From Pseudomonadota bacterium (lineage in GTDB: Bacteria; Myxococcota_A; UBA796; GCA-2862545): 49,731 bases of DNA. Each line of letters starts with the position of its first letter. Within the stretch, counting starts at the first letter, position 1. The notes below the pieces were generated by a model. That model did not search any database. It was not told the DNA's origin and saw nothing but the letters and a program-made list of their open reading frames with translations. The stretch lies in NCBI GenBank assembly GCA_002862545.1, contig PKDJ01000212.1, positions 1 through 49,731 on the forward strand, read 5' to 3'. Made by a program: the position numbers and the translations under genes. Positions 33,928 to 42,755 of this stretch are shown one piece after another.

Positions 33928-33928
33928 C

Positions 33929-35065
33929 TCAGAGGCTGCAGTCCGGGGCAATGTCGACGTAGGGAAGGGGCTCGGCGGGCTCACCACCCAGGTCGGGATC
34001 GTCACCGAACAGCACTCCGCCGTTCTGGAGCGCCACCGGCATCCCCAGCTCGTCCTCGAGCCCCGCGTCGCCCAGCTCGGTGTCGATCGCCATCACGTTG
34101 GCACCGTCGAGGAGCAGCGCCGCCCGTGCTGAGCCCTCGATGCGGCTCGACGACAGACGCACCGCCCGACTGCCCGAATCGACCACGACGATGCCGTCGC
34201 CCGTGCTGTCGTCCCCGACGAAGCCGGCGCCCGTGATGTCGATCACGATGCCCTTGAGATCGGCCCAGCTGTCGTTGAAGAACAGCGACGCGTCCTTGTT
34301 GGCGCTGAAGGCACCGCTGGTGATGGAGACCTCGGAGTCCGCCGAGTACAGCCCTCGGCCCAGCACACCGTCCACAGCCGGCTCGGTGAGGGCCACGTCG
34401 AGCAGGTCTACCCGAACGCGGCTGTCCTCGACCCACACACCCAGCTCGTGCGCTCCGACGATGGTGAGGCTCTCTCCCCGAATCCAGGAGCCGGTCGCTG
34501 CCAGGCCGTAGCCACAGCTCGCGTCGGCCGTCGGCGGGAGCACCAGCACGTTGTCGACCTGCAGGTAGGCCTCGTCGACCTGGATGCCCGGCCCGGCTGC
34601 ATCGCCGATCTCGACGCTGGACAGGTACGCGAAGGAGCCGTCGGTGACCTGAACGCCCGTCGAGCCGCCGAGCAGCGAGACTCCGGCCAGGGTGCCGGCT
34701 GCGCCGTCGGTGAGCGAGAACACGGGCCGCGTGTCGTCCAGGGACGCCAGGATGGTCTCGCTGCCGCAGCCCGTGAAGGTCAGGCCCTCGTCGCCCTCAC
34801 CCATCGACACAGGAGCGATCGGAAAAACGCCCGGCCCCACGCCGATCACCCGACCGTCGTAGTCCCTGGCGCGAAGCCGCTCCAGAGCCTCCTCGAGCGT
34901 CCGCAGGGGCGCCTCGGGAGTGCCGACGTTCCTGTCGTCCCCGTCGGCCCGCACGTGCACGACCTCGCCGCCGGGAATCGAGCCCCAGCCACCGTCCGAG
35001 CATGGTCCCTCGCCCGCTCGCTCACCACCGAGCAAACCAACGAGCAACGCCAGCAGCCACGCCAT
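33929..35065 (-). CDS. Exported right-handed beta-helix protein
   Basis: 378 aa. An N-terminal hydrophobic signal (MAWLLALLVGLLGG) precedes VHVRADGDDRNVGTPEAPLRTLEEAL, the usual entry to pectin-lyase-like folds in secreted proteins, then repeated short strands (GSFAYLSSVEIGD, AYLQVDNVLVL, SRVRVDLLDVALTE, SEVSITSGAFSANKDAS) typical of parallel beta-helix rungs. No catalytic residues identified; it may bind polysaccharide or be structural. GGAGG within the last codons of the upstream giant kinase gene precedes its ATG (the TGA and the ATG are one base apart), so it is translated from the kinase transcript. Confidence 0.8.
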   Translation of the reverse strand: MAWLLALLVGLLGGERAGEGPCSDGGWGSIPGGEVVHVRADGDDRNVGTPEAPLRTLEEALERLRARDYDGRVIGVGPGVFPIAPVSMGEGDEGLTFTGCGSETILASLDDTRPVFSLTDGAAGTLAGVSLLGGSTGVQVTDGSFAYLSSVEIGDAAGPGIQVDEAYLQVDNVLVLPPTADASCGYGLAATGSWIRGESLTIVGAHELGVWVEDSRVRVDLLDVALTEPAVDGVLGRGLYSADSEVSITSGAFSANKDASLFFNDSWADLKGIVIDITGAGFVGDDSTGDGIVVVDSGSRAVRLSSSRIEGSARAALLLDGANVMAIDTELGDAGLEDELGMPVALQNGGVLFGDDPDLGGEPAEPLPYVDIAPDCSL

Positions 35066-35066
35066 C

Positions 35067-38000
35067 TCACCCTCCTCGGTTCAGGTCCGCAATTCGCTCT
35101 TCCAAAGACTCTGCGCGGTCGCCCTGTCCCACCGCCGTCCACTGGGCGCAGGCCATCCGCCAGGCACGATCCGCCCGCAGCGACTGCTCTTGAGCCGCCG
35201 CGAGCTCGCCTGCGTGCTGGAGCGCCCAGGCGATGTCGGCGTCGACAAAGCCCGAGGCCCCCAGGAGCAGCTCCGCTCTTGCGGCGTGCGCATCCCAGGT
35301 GGTCCAGTCGGAGGCCGCCGCGTCACAGCACAGCAGCGCCGCATTCAGCGCGCCCTCGAGCCCTCGACGGCCCGCGCGCGCCATCGCCTCTCGGCAGGGC
35401 TCCAGGCTGGAGCGGGCCTCGAAGTGCCGCCCCTGTGCCAGCAAGACCAGTCCGAGGTTGAACATCGGGATCAGCCGCTCGGGGGAGCCGAGCCGACGCA
35501 GCGTTGCCTCGGCCGTCAGGTAGGCCTCCGTGGCCTCGGCGAGGGCTCCCTGCGCGCGAAGCACATCACCCAGGGTGTTCTGCAGAGACGCAGCTCCGAA
35601 GCGCCCCCCGACCGCCTCGTAGATCGGGATCGCCTTTCGGGCGTACCGCTCGGTGCGCTCCGGATCTCCCAGGGCCAGGCAGGCGGCCGCCAGCCCCGTG
35701 AGGGCGTCGGCCTGACCGCGGCGGTGCTCCAGCACCGCGAAGCGAGCGTAGGCGTGCTTGCCGTAGCGCACCGCCTCCTGATGCCGCCCCTGGATGCGGG
35801 CCACGTCTGAGAGGAACAACAGCACCTGGGCGAGCTCGCGCTCGTCCGTGCCCTGCCGAGCCGCATCCTCCGCGTCCTTGAGCAGGTGCTCGGCGTCCTC
35901 CAGGCGTCCCTGCTTCGCCGCGGCGGATGCCGCCGTGCGGAGAGCCGGCGCCAGCAGGGTCGTCCAGCCGTGTCGGCGACAGGCCGTCACGGCGCGCCGC
36001 GCGAGTCGGGACGCTCCGTCCAGCCGTCCGAGTCCGACCAGCAGTCCGGCCCGCATCACCTGATCTTGGCCCCAGCAGGGATCCGCCTCGGGAACCTGGA
36101 GCTTGGAGAGCACGCGATCCCGCAGATCCAGAAGGCTCAGCGCACCGGTGTAGTCGCTCATCGCTCGACGCTCGCGCGCCCCCGTCCCGAGCGTCTCCAG
36201 CGCGGCCCGAAGCTCACCAGCGTGGAACAGGTGCCGACCGAGCCGCCCCGCGACGTTCGGCTGACGCGTCGCGTCGTACCGAATCTGCAGCATGGTTGCG
36301 CAGGCCTCGTGGAGCATCGTCTGCCGACCGTGCTCCTTGGCTGAGCGCTCGAGGCTCTCCCGCAGCATCCCGTGCGCGAAGGACCACCCTCCTGGCCGCC
36401 GTCGCGCGAGGCGACGGGCGAGGAGCGTGTCGACCAGGTCATCAGGTGGGCGCACCTGTGCGACCCGACAGGCCCCGCGCCACTCGTCATCGTCCACGTC
36501 CAGCCCGAGCAGGGCTGCGAGCTCGAGCGCCGGGCGGGCCTCGGAGCCAAGGAGCGCCACGGCCGCACGAACGCGGGAGTTCCACAGCGCGTGCAGATCG
36601 TCGGGGAGGATGGCGGTCTCCCCCTCGCGGAGTCCGAAGCCGGTGTCTCGGACCTCGAGGACCCCACGCTGGACCCAGTCACCAACGAGCTGAACAGCAA
36701 ACAGCGGGTTTCCAGCACACCGCGCCTCGACCCTCGCGGCCAGGTCAGCATTGAGCAGGAGCAGCTTCTGAATGAGCTCGGCTTGCTCGGACCGGTCTAG
36801 CGGACCGAGCCGCAGACGAAGCGTGTTCGGGTGACCGAGCAGGCTGTCGAGCGCGAAGGCCTCCGCGGGACGCTCGGAGAGCGCCTCTTCCTGGACCGTC
36901 GCGATGACGGTGATCGCACGCGCTCGCTCGGGCTGGCGCACCAACAGCCACCGCACGAACCCGAGCATGTCGGGCCCCCACTGCGCATCGTCCAGCCACA
37001 GCAAGATCGGCCGATGCCCCCCCTCGTCGTCCTGGTGGCCCGCCCAGGCCTCAAGCCATCGATCCAGGACGGCGTAGCGCTGCTCTGCGCCGAGGAATCG
37101 CACCTCACCTTCCTGTGCCTGAAGCGGCCAGATCAGGGCCTGCAGCCCCTCCCAGTCGAAGGGCTCGATGTAGCCGCGCCGGCGGTACCAGGTCTCGACC
37201 CTCTGGAGGAAGTTCGGTCGCTCGAGGCCGAGGCAGCCCATGGCCATCGCGATGGCGGCCGCGATGCCGTCGCGCGTCGTGCCCCCCGGACTGTGCGTCA
37301 CCCGAAGCACCTGCGCTGCTCCCGTCGCGTCCGCCCGCTCGGCGACCCACTCCGCGAGGCGGCTCTTGCCCGTGCCCGCTGCTCCCTGAATCACACAGCA
37401 GCGGGTGTGGAGCTCGGCCCTCGCCTGGCGCATCGACTCCCAGATCGCGTCGCGCTCCGCCTCGCGCCCGACGATCGGGATGCTGCGGAGGCCATACAGA
37501 CCGAGCCCGGCCCCGACCAGTCGAATCGACGGGCGGCGCTCGTGTGGGTCGGCCCATCCCTTCGGCTGCGGTGGCAGCTGTCGGGGCAGCGCGTCGTCGA
37601 CGGGGACAATGGGCTGCACCACACACGCCAGTGCAGTCTCGGGGAAGGTCTGCGACAGCGTGACCTCGTCGAAGGTGGGTTCGTGGTCCTCCAGGGACGG
37701 CGCGAGGATGGCCGGTCGTCGAGCGACGGGCCGACCGAGACGCCGCAAGGCCCACGAGGCATCCGCAGCGCGCTGAAACCGCTGGTCAGGATCCTTCTGA
37801 ATGAGCCGATGGACCCAGCCCTCGAAGTCTCGAGGCACGTCGAACCGGGCAAGCACGGGAGGCAACGGAGCCGACAGGTGAGCCTGCATCAGCGACGACA
37901 GACCACTACCCTGGTAGGGGGGGCGGCCGACCGCGAGCGCCCATGCCAGGCAGCCATAGGCGTAGAGGTCTGTCGGGGGTCCGAAGTCTCGCCAGTGTCC

Positions 38001-38711
38001 CTTGAACTGCTCGGGCGCCATGAAGATCGGCGTTCCCGACGTCCCCCTGACGAGGCGCTCTCCCTCACGTGCCGCGTGCGCCAGGCCGAAGTCGCTGATG
38101 CACAGGCGGGTGGCCCCCAGCGGGTCGTCGGAGAGTGAGGGCTCCCGGAACACGAGCACGTTGCCCGGCTTCAGATCCCGGTGAACGACGCCGTGGGCAT
38201 GCGCATGGGCCAAGGCCTCCAGCAGCCACAGGAGCCAGGACTGCAGCTGAACCCAGCTTCGTGGCAGCGGGAGTTTTCGGAGCGAGCCGCTCTCCGCGAG
38301 CTGCATGGCCAGATAGGGACTGCCCGCGACCAGGCGGCCGTCGGCGCAGCGCTCAGCTCGCGCATCGACCTGGCCGCTGTCGAAGACACGGACCACACCC
38401 GGATGATCCAGCCCGGCGACCGCGCGGACCTCACGGGCGAAGGCCTCCTGGTAGCGGGCGTCACGAGCCCGATCGGCCGTGATCACCTTCACGGCAACGG
38501 GAATCCGCTGGACCGTGTGCACGCCCTGCCACACCTCACCCGAGCCGCCGACCCCGATGCGACGGTGGAGCGTGAACGGGCCTAGTGGAACAGGCTCGTC
38601 CAGACGCACCGCACCGTCGACCGACCGGTCGCGCGCGAGCCGCCTGCTCGGCGCACCCCCACGCCCAGCAGAGACCCGTCGCGGACCGGCGGCATCCCGC
38701 CGACCCACCAT
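35067..38711 (-). CDS. Giant Ser/Thr kinase - AAA+ ATPase - TPR protein, copy 1
   Basis: 1214 aa. The kinase domain (about 46-330) has GVGGSGEVW, K75, HRDLKPGNV (D179) and DFG (207-209). An ORC/NB-ARC-like ATPase (about 411-750) has VGREAERD, Walker A GAAGTGKS (443-450) and Walker B LLWLDDAQWG. Helical and TPR repeats run from about 860 to the end. This layout is typical of large soluble signalling proteins of the STKc/AAA_16/TPR type (PknK-like). A short insert GRLVAGSPYL (125-134) in the kinase N-lobe is shared with the copy at 42756-46274. GAGGGG lies six bases before the ATG. It follows the lipoprotein, ferritin-like and membrane-protein genes after a 140-base gap. Confidence 0.93.
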   Translation of the reverse strand: MVGRRDAAGPRRVSAGRGGAPSRRLARDRSVDGAVRLDEPVPLGPFTLHRRIGVGGSGEVWQGVHTVQRIPVAVKVITADRARDARYQEAFAREVRAVAGLDHPGVVRVFDSGQVDARAERCADGRLVAGSPYLAMQLAESGSLRKLPLPRSWVQLQSWLLWLLEALAHAHAHGVVHRDLKPGNVLVFREPSLSDDPLGATRLCISDFGLAHAAREGERLVRGTSGTPIFMAPEQFKGHWRDFGPPTDLYAYGCLAWALAVGRPPYQGSGLSSLMQAHLSAPLPPVLARFDVPRDFEGWVHRLIQKDPDQRFQRAADASWALRRLGRPVARRPAILAPSLEDHEPTFDEVTLSQTFPETALACVVQPIVPVDDALPRQLPPQPKGWADPHERRPSIRLVGAGLGLYGLRSIPIVGREAERDAIWESMRQARAELHTRCCVIQGAAGTGKSRLAEWVAERADATGAAQVLRVTHSPGGTTRDGIAAAIAMAMGCLGLERPNFLQRVETWYRRRGYIEPFDWEGLQALIWPLQAQEGEVRFLGAEQRYAVLDRWLEAWAGHQDDEGGHRPILLWLDDAQWGPDMLGFVRWLLVRQPERARAITVIATVQEEALSERPAEAFALDSLLGHPNTLRLRLGPLDRSEQAELIQKLLLLNADLAARVEARCAGNPLFAVQLVGDWVQRGVLEVRDTGFGLREGETAILPDDLHALWNSRVRAAVALLGSEARPALELAALLGLDVDDDEWRGACRVAQVRPPDDLVDTLLARRLARRRPGGWSFAHGMLRESLERSAKEHGRQTMLHEACATMLQIRYDATRQPNVAGRLGRHLFHAGELRAALETLGTGARERRAMSDYTGALSLLDLRDRVLSKLQVPEADPCWGQDQVMRAGLLVGLGRLDGASRLARRAVTACRRHGWTTLLAPALRTAASAAAKQGRLEDAEHLLKDAEDAARQGTDERELAQVLLFLSDVARIQGRHQEAVRYGKHAYARFAVLEHRRGQADALTGLAAACLALGDPERTERYARKAIPIYEAVGGRFGAASLQNTLGDVLRAQGALAEATEAYLTAEATLRRLGSPERLIPMFNLGLVLLAQGRHFEARSSLEPCREAMARAGRRGLEGALNAALLCCDAAASDWTTWDAHAARAELLLGASGFVDADIAWALQHAGELAAAQEQSLRADRAWRMACAQWTAVGQGDRAESLEERIADLNRGG

Positions 38712-38851
38712 GTACTTCCCCTCTAGGACGGGCCCGCCGCCCTATGTGTTCCACAGTAATACAGTCCGGTGAGCAAACTACGCACGCTACCGTGACAGGC
38801 TTCTTACGGCAGGTGCACACCACGCTCTGCCCGGGCGGCGTGGAGATGCCG
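38712..38851 (-). promoter_or_regulatory. Gap upstream of giant kinase copy 1
   Basis: 140 bases without a gene, presumably holding the kinase promoter. The A/T-rich stretch TATTACTGT near 38755 is the best -10 region by eye, but no -35 partner at normal spacing is clear. Otherwise nothing recognisable. Confidence 0.25.
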
Positions 38852-39424
38852 TCAGTCTTCCCGGCTGGTTCGAAGCTGCTCCAGCATCTCGGGAGCTCGC
38901 CGCTCGAAAGAGTACTCGCGACCCTCGGCTTCTTCCTGACGCTCACGCAGATCACAGGCGCTGTCCACCGCGGCGACGAGCCACCTCAGTGTCTCCACGG
39001 AGAGCCCCTCACCGAAGCGGAGGGTGTGCTCTCCGACCTCGATCGCCAGGTAGGGCACACTGTAGTCATCGGGCCGCTTCGCCACGAACACGCGGTCGAC
39101 ATCGTCCAGCATGTGTGTCTCGGTTCGTCGTGGCACATCGAGCACCAGCCGTCTGCCCTCGACGCGCAGCTCGCTTTCGAGGAACCGGCTCGCCGACCGC
39201 ACCCGCGCCATATTCTGGATTGCTGGCGAAAGCAGGAGCCACACCACGCCGGGAATGGTCCAGGGAAGCATCGGCTCGGCAAGGCCAATGACACCCGCGA
39301 GGTAGACGATGGCTGGCAACACCGTCAACAGCCACAGCTTGAGCTTGGGCAGCGGCTGCCTGCAGGAGAAGCCACCGTGGGTCACCGTGACATTCGCCGA
39401 GGGGGCGACGCCGAGCTCGATCAT
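38852..39424 (-). CDS. Two-helix membrane protein with PH-like C-terminal domain
   Basis: 190 aa, no named family. Two membrane helices (about 30-48 and 52-72) follow a short N-terminal strand region. Residues about 82-160 alternate hydrophobic and polar as in a beta barrel (LESELRVEGRRLVLDV, PYLAIEVGEHTLRFGEGLS), followed by a helix LRWLVAAVDSACDLRER, which recalls bacterial PH-like domains. The general plan is the same as in the 204-aa protein at 18254-18868. It overlaps the ferritin-like gene by ATGA. Function unknown. Confidence 0.77.
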   Translation of the reverse strand: MIELGVAPSANVTVTHGGFSCRQPLPKLKLWLLTVLPAIVYLAGVIGLAEPMLPWTIPGVVWLLLSPAIQNMARVRSASRFLESELRVEGRRLVLDVPRRTETHMLDDVDRVFVAKRPDDYSVPYLAIEVGEHTLRFGEGLSVETLRWLVAAVDSACDLRERQEEAEGREYSFERRAPEMLEQLRTSRED

Positions 39425-40095
39425 GCCGCGATGCCACGGCTGCGGAGTCGTCTGCGAATGTCCACCTCCAAGGCGGTCTCGAAGAGATCTGCGTACTCGT
39501 GCAGATCGATCAATCCTGCCGAGCGCTCCTCGGCCTGCAGGAGCGGTGCGTCACGGCGATCCGCATAGGCCGCCCGATACTGCTCGATCCACTTGGGCAG
39601 GAGCGCCTCCGCTCGCGCGCGCGTGCCCTCGGCATCGAGCTCCAGCAGCACGTCGAGAGCGCGCCAACCAAAGGCACGATGCACGGCCTCGTCTCGGAGG
39701 ATCCGCGTGAGGGCCTCTCGGACCACCGGCACAGTCGCGCCCTCCCACATGGCCCGGAACAGCGGCACGGCCAGGGTCTCTCCGAGGCAGAAGTCACGGA
39801 CCACCGTGTCGACCACCGCCGCCAGCAGTCCATCTCCCTCCGACGGGCCCAGCAAGGCTCCAACGTCCAGCACGGCTGGCTCGTCGCCTCCTCCGAGATT
39901 CTCGACGACCACATGACAGAGGTCCGCATGGTCGAGCTCGTCTTGGACGATGCGGCCAGCCGTCGCGAGGACGTCCCGAGGAAACCCGGCGAGCACCATG
40001 CGGTGGAGCAGGGCCGCTGTGCGGGCCGCTGAGCGGTACTCGGCGACCACACGGTTGCGCCACTCACGGAGTACGCGAGGCGACGCGGCACTCAC
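39421..40095 (-). CDS. Diiron ferritin-like four-helix protein
   Basis: 224 aa, GTG start overlapping the upstream lipoprotein stop (GTGA). Four helices carry the carboxylate-bridged diiron pattern: E19 (AEYRSA), E53-x-x-H56 (DELDH), E106 (LGETLAV) and E136-x-x-H139 (DEAVH). This is the E, ExxH, E, ExxH arrangement of ferritin-like oxidases and hydroxylases. Natural reactions in this superfamily include iron oxidation, rubrerythrin peroxide reduction and substrate hydroxylation; which applies cannot be told. It is co-translated with the membrane protein gene. Confidence 0.83.
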   Translation of the reverse strand: MSAASPRVLREWRNRVVAEYRSAARTAALLHRMVLAGFPRDVLATAGRIVQDELDHADLCHVVVENLGGGDEPAVLDVGALLGPSEGDGLLAAVVDTVVRDFCLGETLAVPLFRAMWEGATVPVVREALTRILRDEAVHRAFGWRALDVLLELDAEGTRARAEALLPKWIEQYRAAYADRRDAPLLQAEERSAGLIDLHEYADLFETALEVDIRRRLRSRGIAA

Positions 40096-40535
40096 TTCGG
40101 CTGTGATCCGCCGGCCGAGTGCTCGGCCAACACCTGCTCGGCCTTGTCGGGGCACTGGATAGGCGTGCCGCAGTCGGCGTCCTCGCCACAGTCGAGGACC
40201 CGGTCGCCGTTCTGCCCCGGCCTGAACACCATGCCGCTCACCCACTGCTTGTAGCAGCGGCCGTCCGGCGTGACGATGAGCTCGGGGATGGGAGGGTTCG
40301 TCGCCCCTTCTGGATGACCCGAGCCCACGTCGGCCCACTGGGGCTTGGACGGATCACGATCGAGCGTCACGGTCTCTGGCTCGGGCTCGGGCTCGGGCGG
40401 ATTCGCGATGACCACCGGCTCGGGTGGATTCGACGTGACCTCCGGCTCGGGAGTCGTCGTCCCCTTCCCCTTGCAGCCCACCAAGCCGACGGTCAGTGCA
40501 GACCCGGCCGCCACGATCATCACGGTGCGTCTCAT
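40092..40535 (-). CDS. Pro/Glu-rich lipoprotein
   Basis: 147 aa. The signal MRRTVMIVAAGSALTVGLVGC has a basic N-region and lipobox LVGC (C21), a more classical signal than other lipoproteins here. A repetitive Pro/Glu/Asn linker (EPEVTSNPPEPVVIANPPEPEPEPE) leads to a small Cys-containing domain (GRCYKQW, LDCGEDADCGTPIQCPD) with probable disulfides. No family recognised. It heads a unit with the ferritin-like and membrane-protein genes. TATGTT lies six bases before its ATG. Confidence 0.82.
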   Translation of the reverse strand: MRRTVMIVAAGSALTVGLVGCKGKGTTTPEPEVTSNPPEPVVIANPPEPEPEPETVTLDRDPSKPQWADVGSGHPEGATNPPIPELIVTPDGRCYKQWVSGMVFRPGQNGDRVLDCGEDADCGTPIQCPDKAEQVLAEHSAGGSQPK

Positions 40536-40541
40536 GGAGGG

Positions 40542-40547
40542 AACATA
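40542..40547 (-). promoter_or_regulatory. -10-like TATGTT six bases before the lipoprotein start
   Basis: Minus-strand TATGTT, ccctcc, ATG (40535). The spacer CCCTCC is the opposite of a Shine-Dalgarno sequence, so a leaderless mRNA is the natural reading. Confidence 0.6.
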
Positions 40548-40571
40548 GCAGAGGCACGGCCTCGTCCGCTC

Positions 40572-41105
40572 CTACCAGTCCTCCCCCGTCACGATTGCCT
40601 CGGACGCGGTTCGCACCAGGAAGGCTCGAGCCGCATCGAGGTGCGCGCCTCCGAGCCACCACCCCACGCCAGGCCCGAGCGTCGTCGCCGCTGCGAGGAT
40701 CCACCACCAGACGAGAATGGCCGCCGACTCGTCCCCCTCGGTCACGCCGAAGACGAGCACACCCGCCCAGCCCAACACGGCCAGCCACCAGATCACCAAG
40801 ACCGCCAGCGTCAGGCGAGGCCATGCACGATGGAGCACGATCTGGGTCTCCCCGCCAGCGGCGACCAGCTCGCCACGAAGGACGGGAGAGAACGCCGATG
40901 CCCACATGCTGGCGAGACGCGGCCCCACCTCGAGCCCATGCGCGCCGTGCCACACGACGTAGAGCGGCGTCGCGCTCTGCTCCCAGGTGCGCAGCTCCTT
41001 CGGCGTCGGAAACCAGACGCTACGGACAGACACGAGGTGCTTGTCGAGGCGCTCGCGCACCTCGTCCGGAGAGCCGGGAACGGTGATCGGATCGGGGGTA
41101 GTCAT
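40572..41105 (-). CDS. Two-helix membrane protein of unknown function
   Basis: 177 aa. A soluble N-terminal part (about 1-95) with VRSVWFPTPKELRTWEQ and LYVVWHGAHGLEVGPRLASMW is followed by two Trp-rich membrane helices (about 97-119 and 127-151) and a short C-terminal tail. No family recognised. It is 36 bases upstream of the lipoprotein unit on the same strand and divergent from the TerB-like gene. A TATGTA sequence lies seven bases before the ATG. Confidence 0.72.
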   Translation of the reverse strand: MTTPDPITVPGSPDEVRERLDKHLVSVRSVWFPTPKELRTWEQSATPLYVVWHGAHGLEVGPRLASMWASAFSPVLRGELVAAGGETQIVLHRAWPRLTLAVLVIWWLAVLGWAGVLVFGVTEGDESAAILVWWWILAAATTLGPGVGWWLGGAHLDAARAFLVRTASEAIVTGEDW

Positions 41106-41225
41106 CGCTCGCTACATAGCCGAGCCTGCACAGGAGGGAATTGCCGAGCCCGTGTCCGACTGACGGGTCCACGGCAGCAGCGAACCGGATACGCTTGCCG
41201 AGCACACACGCATCGCGGAGACGGC

Positions 41226-42074
41226 ATGACCCGCATCGAGGAGAGCCTCGAGCTCACCGCCGACGAGCGCAGCACCCTCCAGACCGGCGACGCAGCCCAC
41301 GAGGCGCTGCTCTCCGTCCTCGCCTACATGGCCTCGTCCGATGGTGAAGTGCACGAACAGGAGCTCGACTTTCTCGAGCGGATTCTGCCGGGTCGCTCAC
41401 GTGCCGACCTGTCCGCCTGGGCCATGGGGCATGCCTCGGCCGGCGAGCTCGATCGAGACTACGTGGTCCAGAGCATCACGGCTCCTGACGAGCAGTGGAA
41501 GTGCCTACGCTTCGCTGCCCGCATGGCCTGGAAGGACGGCCGCGTCGCCGACGACGAGAAGCAGCTGATGGAGCAGCTCGCCTCCGGCTTCGGACTGCCG
41601 AGCGGCGCAGTTGACCGCCTGCTGCGCGAGACCACGCCTCGTGACGTCTCCACGCTGGAATCCGAGCTGATCCTCGCGGCACTCCAGGCTCCGCGGTGGG
41701 AGGCGGTGCAGCTCGCCGGCGGTCGGCTCGTCAGCGACGACCTCAAGGCCGTGTTGCCTGCCGACGCCAATGTCGTCGCGCGCATCGGCGTCGACCGCGT
41801 CGAGGTGATGGCTCTGACGAACAGTGGAATCGTCGGTCGCTTCGCGGAGGGTCCTGCCTTCATCTCGTGGGATGAGCTGGTCACCTACAGCCGCAGCTTC
41901 GCCATCGGCGAGACTCTCCTGCTCCACACCGAGGACGGTCGGTCCTACACGGTCGTCGACGGCCGCATGGGCGGCCTCGCGCTCGTCCTCGACCGGCTGA
42001 CGGACACCGACGAGTCCGACGAGAGGCCCGCCCCCAGCAACCCGCCCGTCGTCGAGCTGATCGAGAGAAGCTGA
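41226..42074 (+). CDS. TerB-like (tellurite-resistance-fold) protein
   Basis: 282 aa. Residues about 24-135 form a helical TerB-like domain: LLSVLAYMASSDGEVHEQELDFLERIL and a second ARMAWKDGRVADDEKQLMEQLASGFGL, each with the acidic DGxVxxxE signature. The C-terminal half (about 150-282) is beta-rich and unassigned. TerB-fold proteins bind metal ions and occur in stress and membrane-complex settings; nothing shows a tellurite role here. GGAG precedes the ATG. The next gene begins one base after the stop codon. Confidence 0.78.
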   Translation: MTRIEESLELTADERSTLQTGDAAHEALLSVLAYMASSDGEVHEQELDFLERILPGRSRADLSAWAMGHASAGELDRDYVVQSITAPDEQWKCLRFAARMAWKDGRVADDEKQLMEQLASGFGLPSGAVDRLLRETTPRDVSTLESELILAALQAPRWEAVQLAGGRLVSDDLKAVLPADANVVARIGVDRVEVMALTNSGIVGRFAEGPAFISWDELVTYSRSFAIGETLLLHTEDGRSYTVVDGRMGGLALVLDRLTDTDESDERPAPSNPPVVELIERS

Positions 42075-42075
42075 G

Positions 42076-42738
42076 GTGCCACGCGCGGCGCTCTTCGATC
42101 TCGACCGCACGTTGCTCGACTGCAACTCCGGGCGACTCTGGATGCAGCACGAGCTGCGCTCCGGGAACATCCGCCTTCGAGACGCTGTGTGGGCCTCGTG
42201 GTGGTTGACCCGCTACAGCCTGGGCTTCGAGACCGGCCTGGACGATGTCTTCGCAGCCGCTGTGAGGGGCCTCGAGGGCCAGTCCGAGAGCGAGCTCGAC
42301 CGACGCACACGCGCCTGGTTCGAGCGCCACGTGCGTCAGCGGCTTCGCCCTGGAGCAGCAGCCTGCCTGGAGGAACATCGGACCGCGGGAGACCTGCTGG
42401 TGCTCGCGACCAGCAGCTCTGCCTATGCCGCAGCGGCCGCCGCCGAGAGCTTCGGACTGGCGCAGCGCATCAGCACCCTCTTCGAGGTCGTCGATGGCCA
42501 CTTCACCGGTGCCATCTCGTCGCCTGCGCTCGGCCATCACAAGGCCGCACGGGTCCGAGAGTGGGCCGCGTCCAGCTCGATCGATCTGTCTGAGGCCGTG
42601 TTCTACACCGACTCCATGACGGACCTCGCGCTCCTCGAGGCCGTCGGTGAGCCCGTAGCGGTCAACCCCGATCGCGCCTTGCGTCGCGAGGCGCGCCGGC
42701 GAGGCTGGAGGGTGGAGGACTGGGGCAGAGCACGCTGA
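42076..42738 (+). CDS. HAD-superfamily phosphatase (subfamily IB, SerB-like)
   Basis: 220 aa, GTG start. HAD motif I is FDLDRTLLD (D8, D10), motif II is LVLATSSSA, a conserved Lys lies in ALGHHKAARV and motif IV is YTDSMTDLALLEAVG. A helical cap follows motif I, as in HAD-IB enzymes related to phosphoserine phosphatase and CicA. Substrate unknown; small phosphorylated metabolites or lipid head groups are typical. It is probably co-transcribed with the TerB-like gene and converges on giant kinase copy 2. Confidence 0.9.
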   Translation: MPRAALFDLDRTLLDCNSGRLWMQHELRSGNIRLRDAVWASWWLTRYSLGFETGLDDVFAAAVRGLEGQSESELDRRTRAWFERHVRQRLRPGAAACLEEHRTAGDLLVLATSSSAYAAAAAAESFGLAQRISTLFEVVDGHFTGAISSPALGHHKAARVREWAASSSIDLSEAVFYTDSMTDLALLEAVGEPVAVNPDRALRREARRRGWRVEDWGRAR

Positions 42739-42755
42739 AGCTCGGGAGCGGTCAC

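Noticed and set aside
41226-42074. Tellurite resistance operon
   Set aside because: Only a TerB-like fold is present, with no TerA, C, D, E or Z neighbours.
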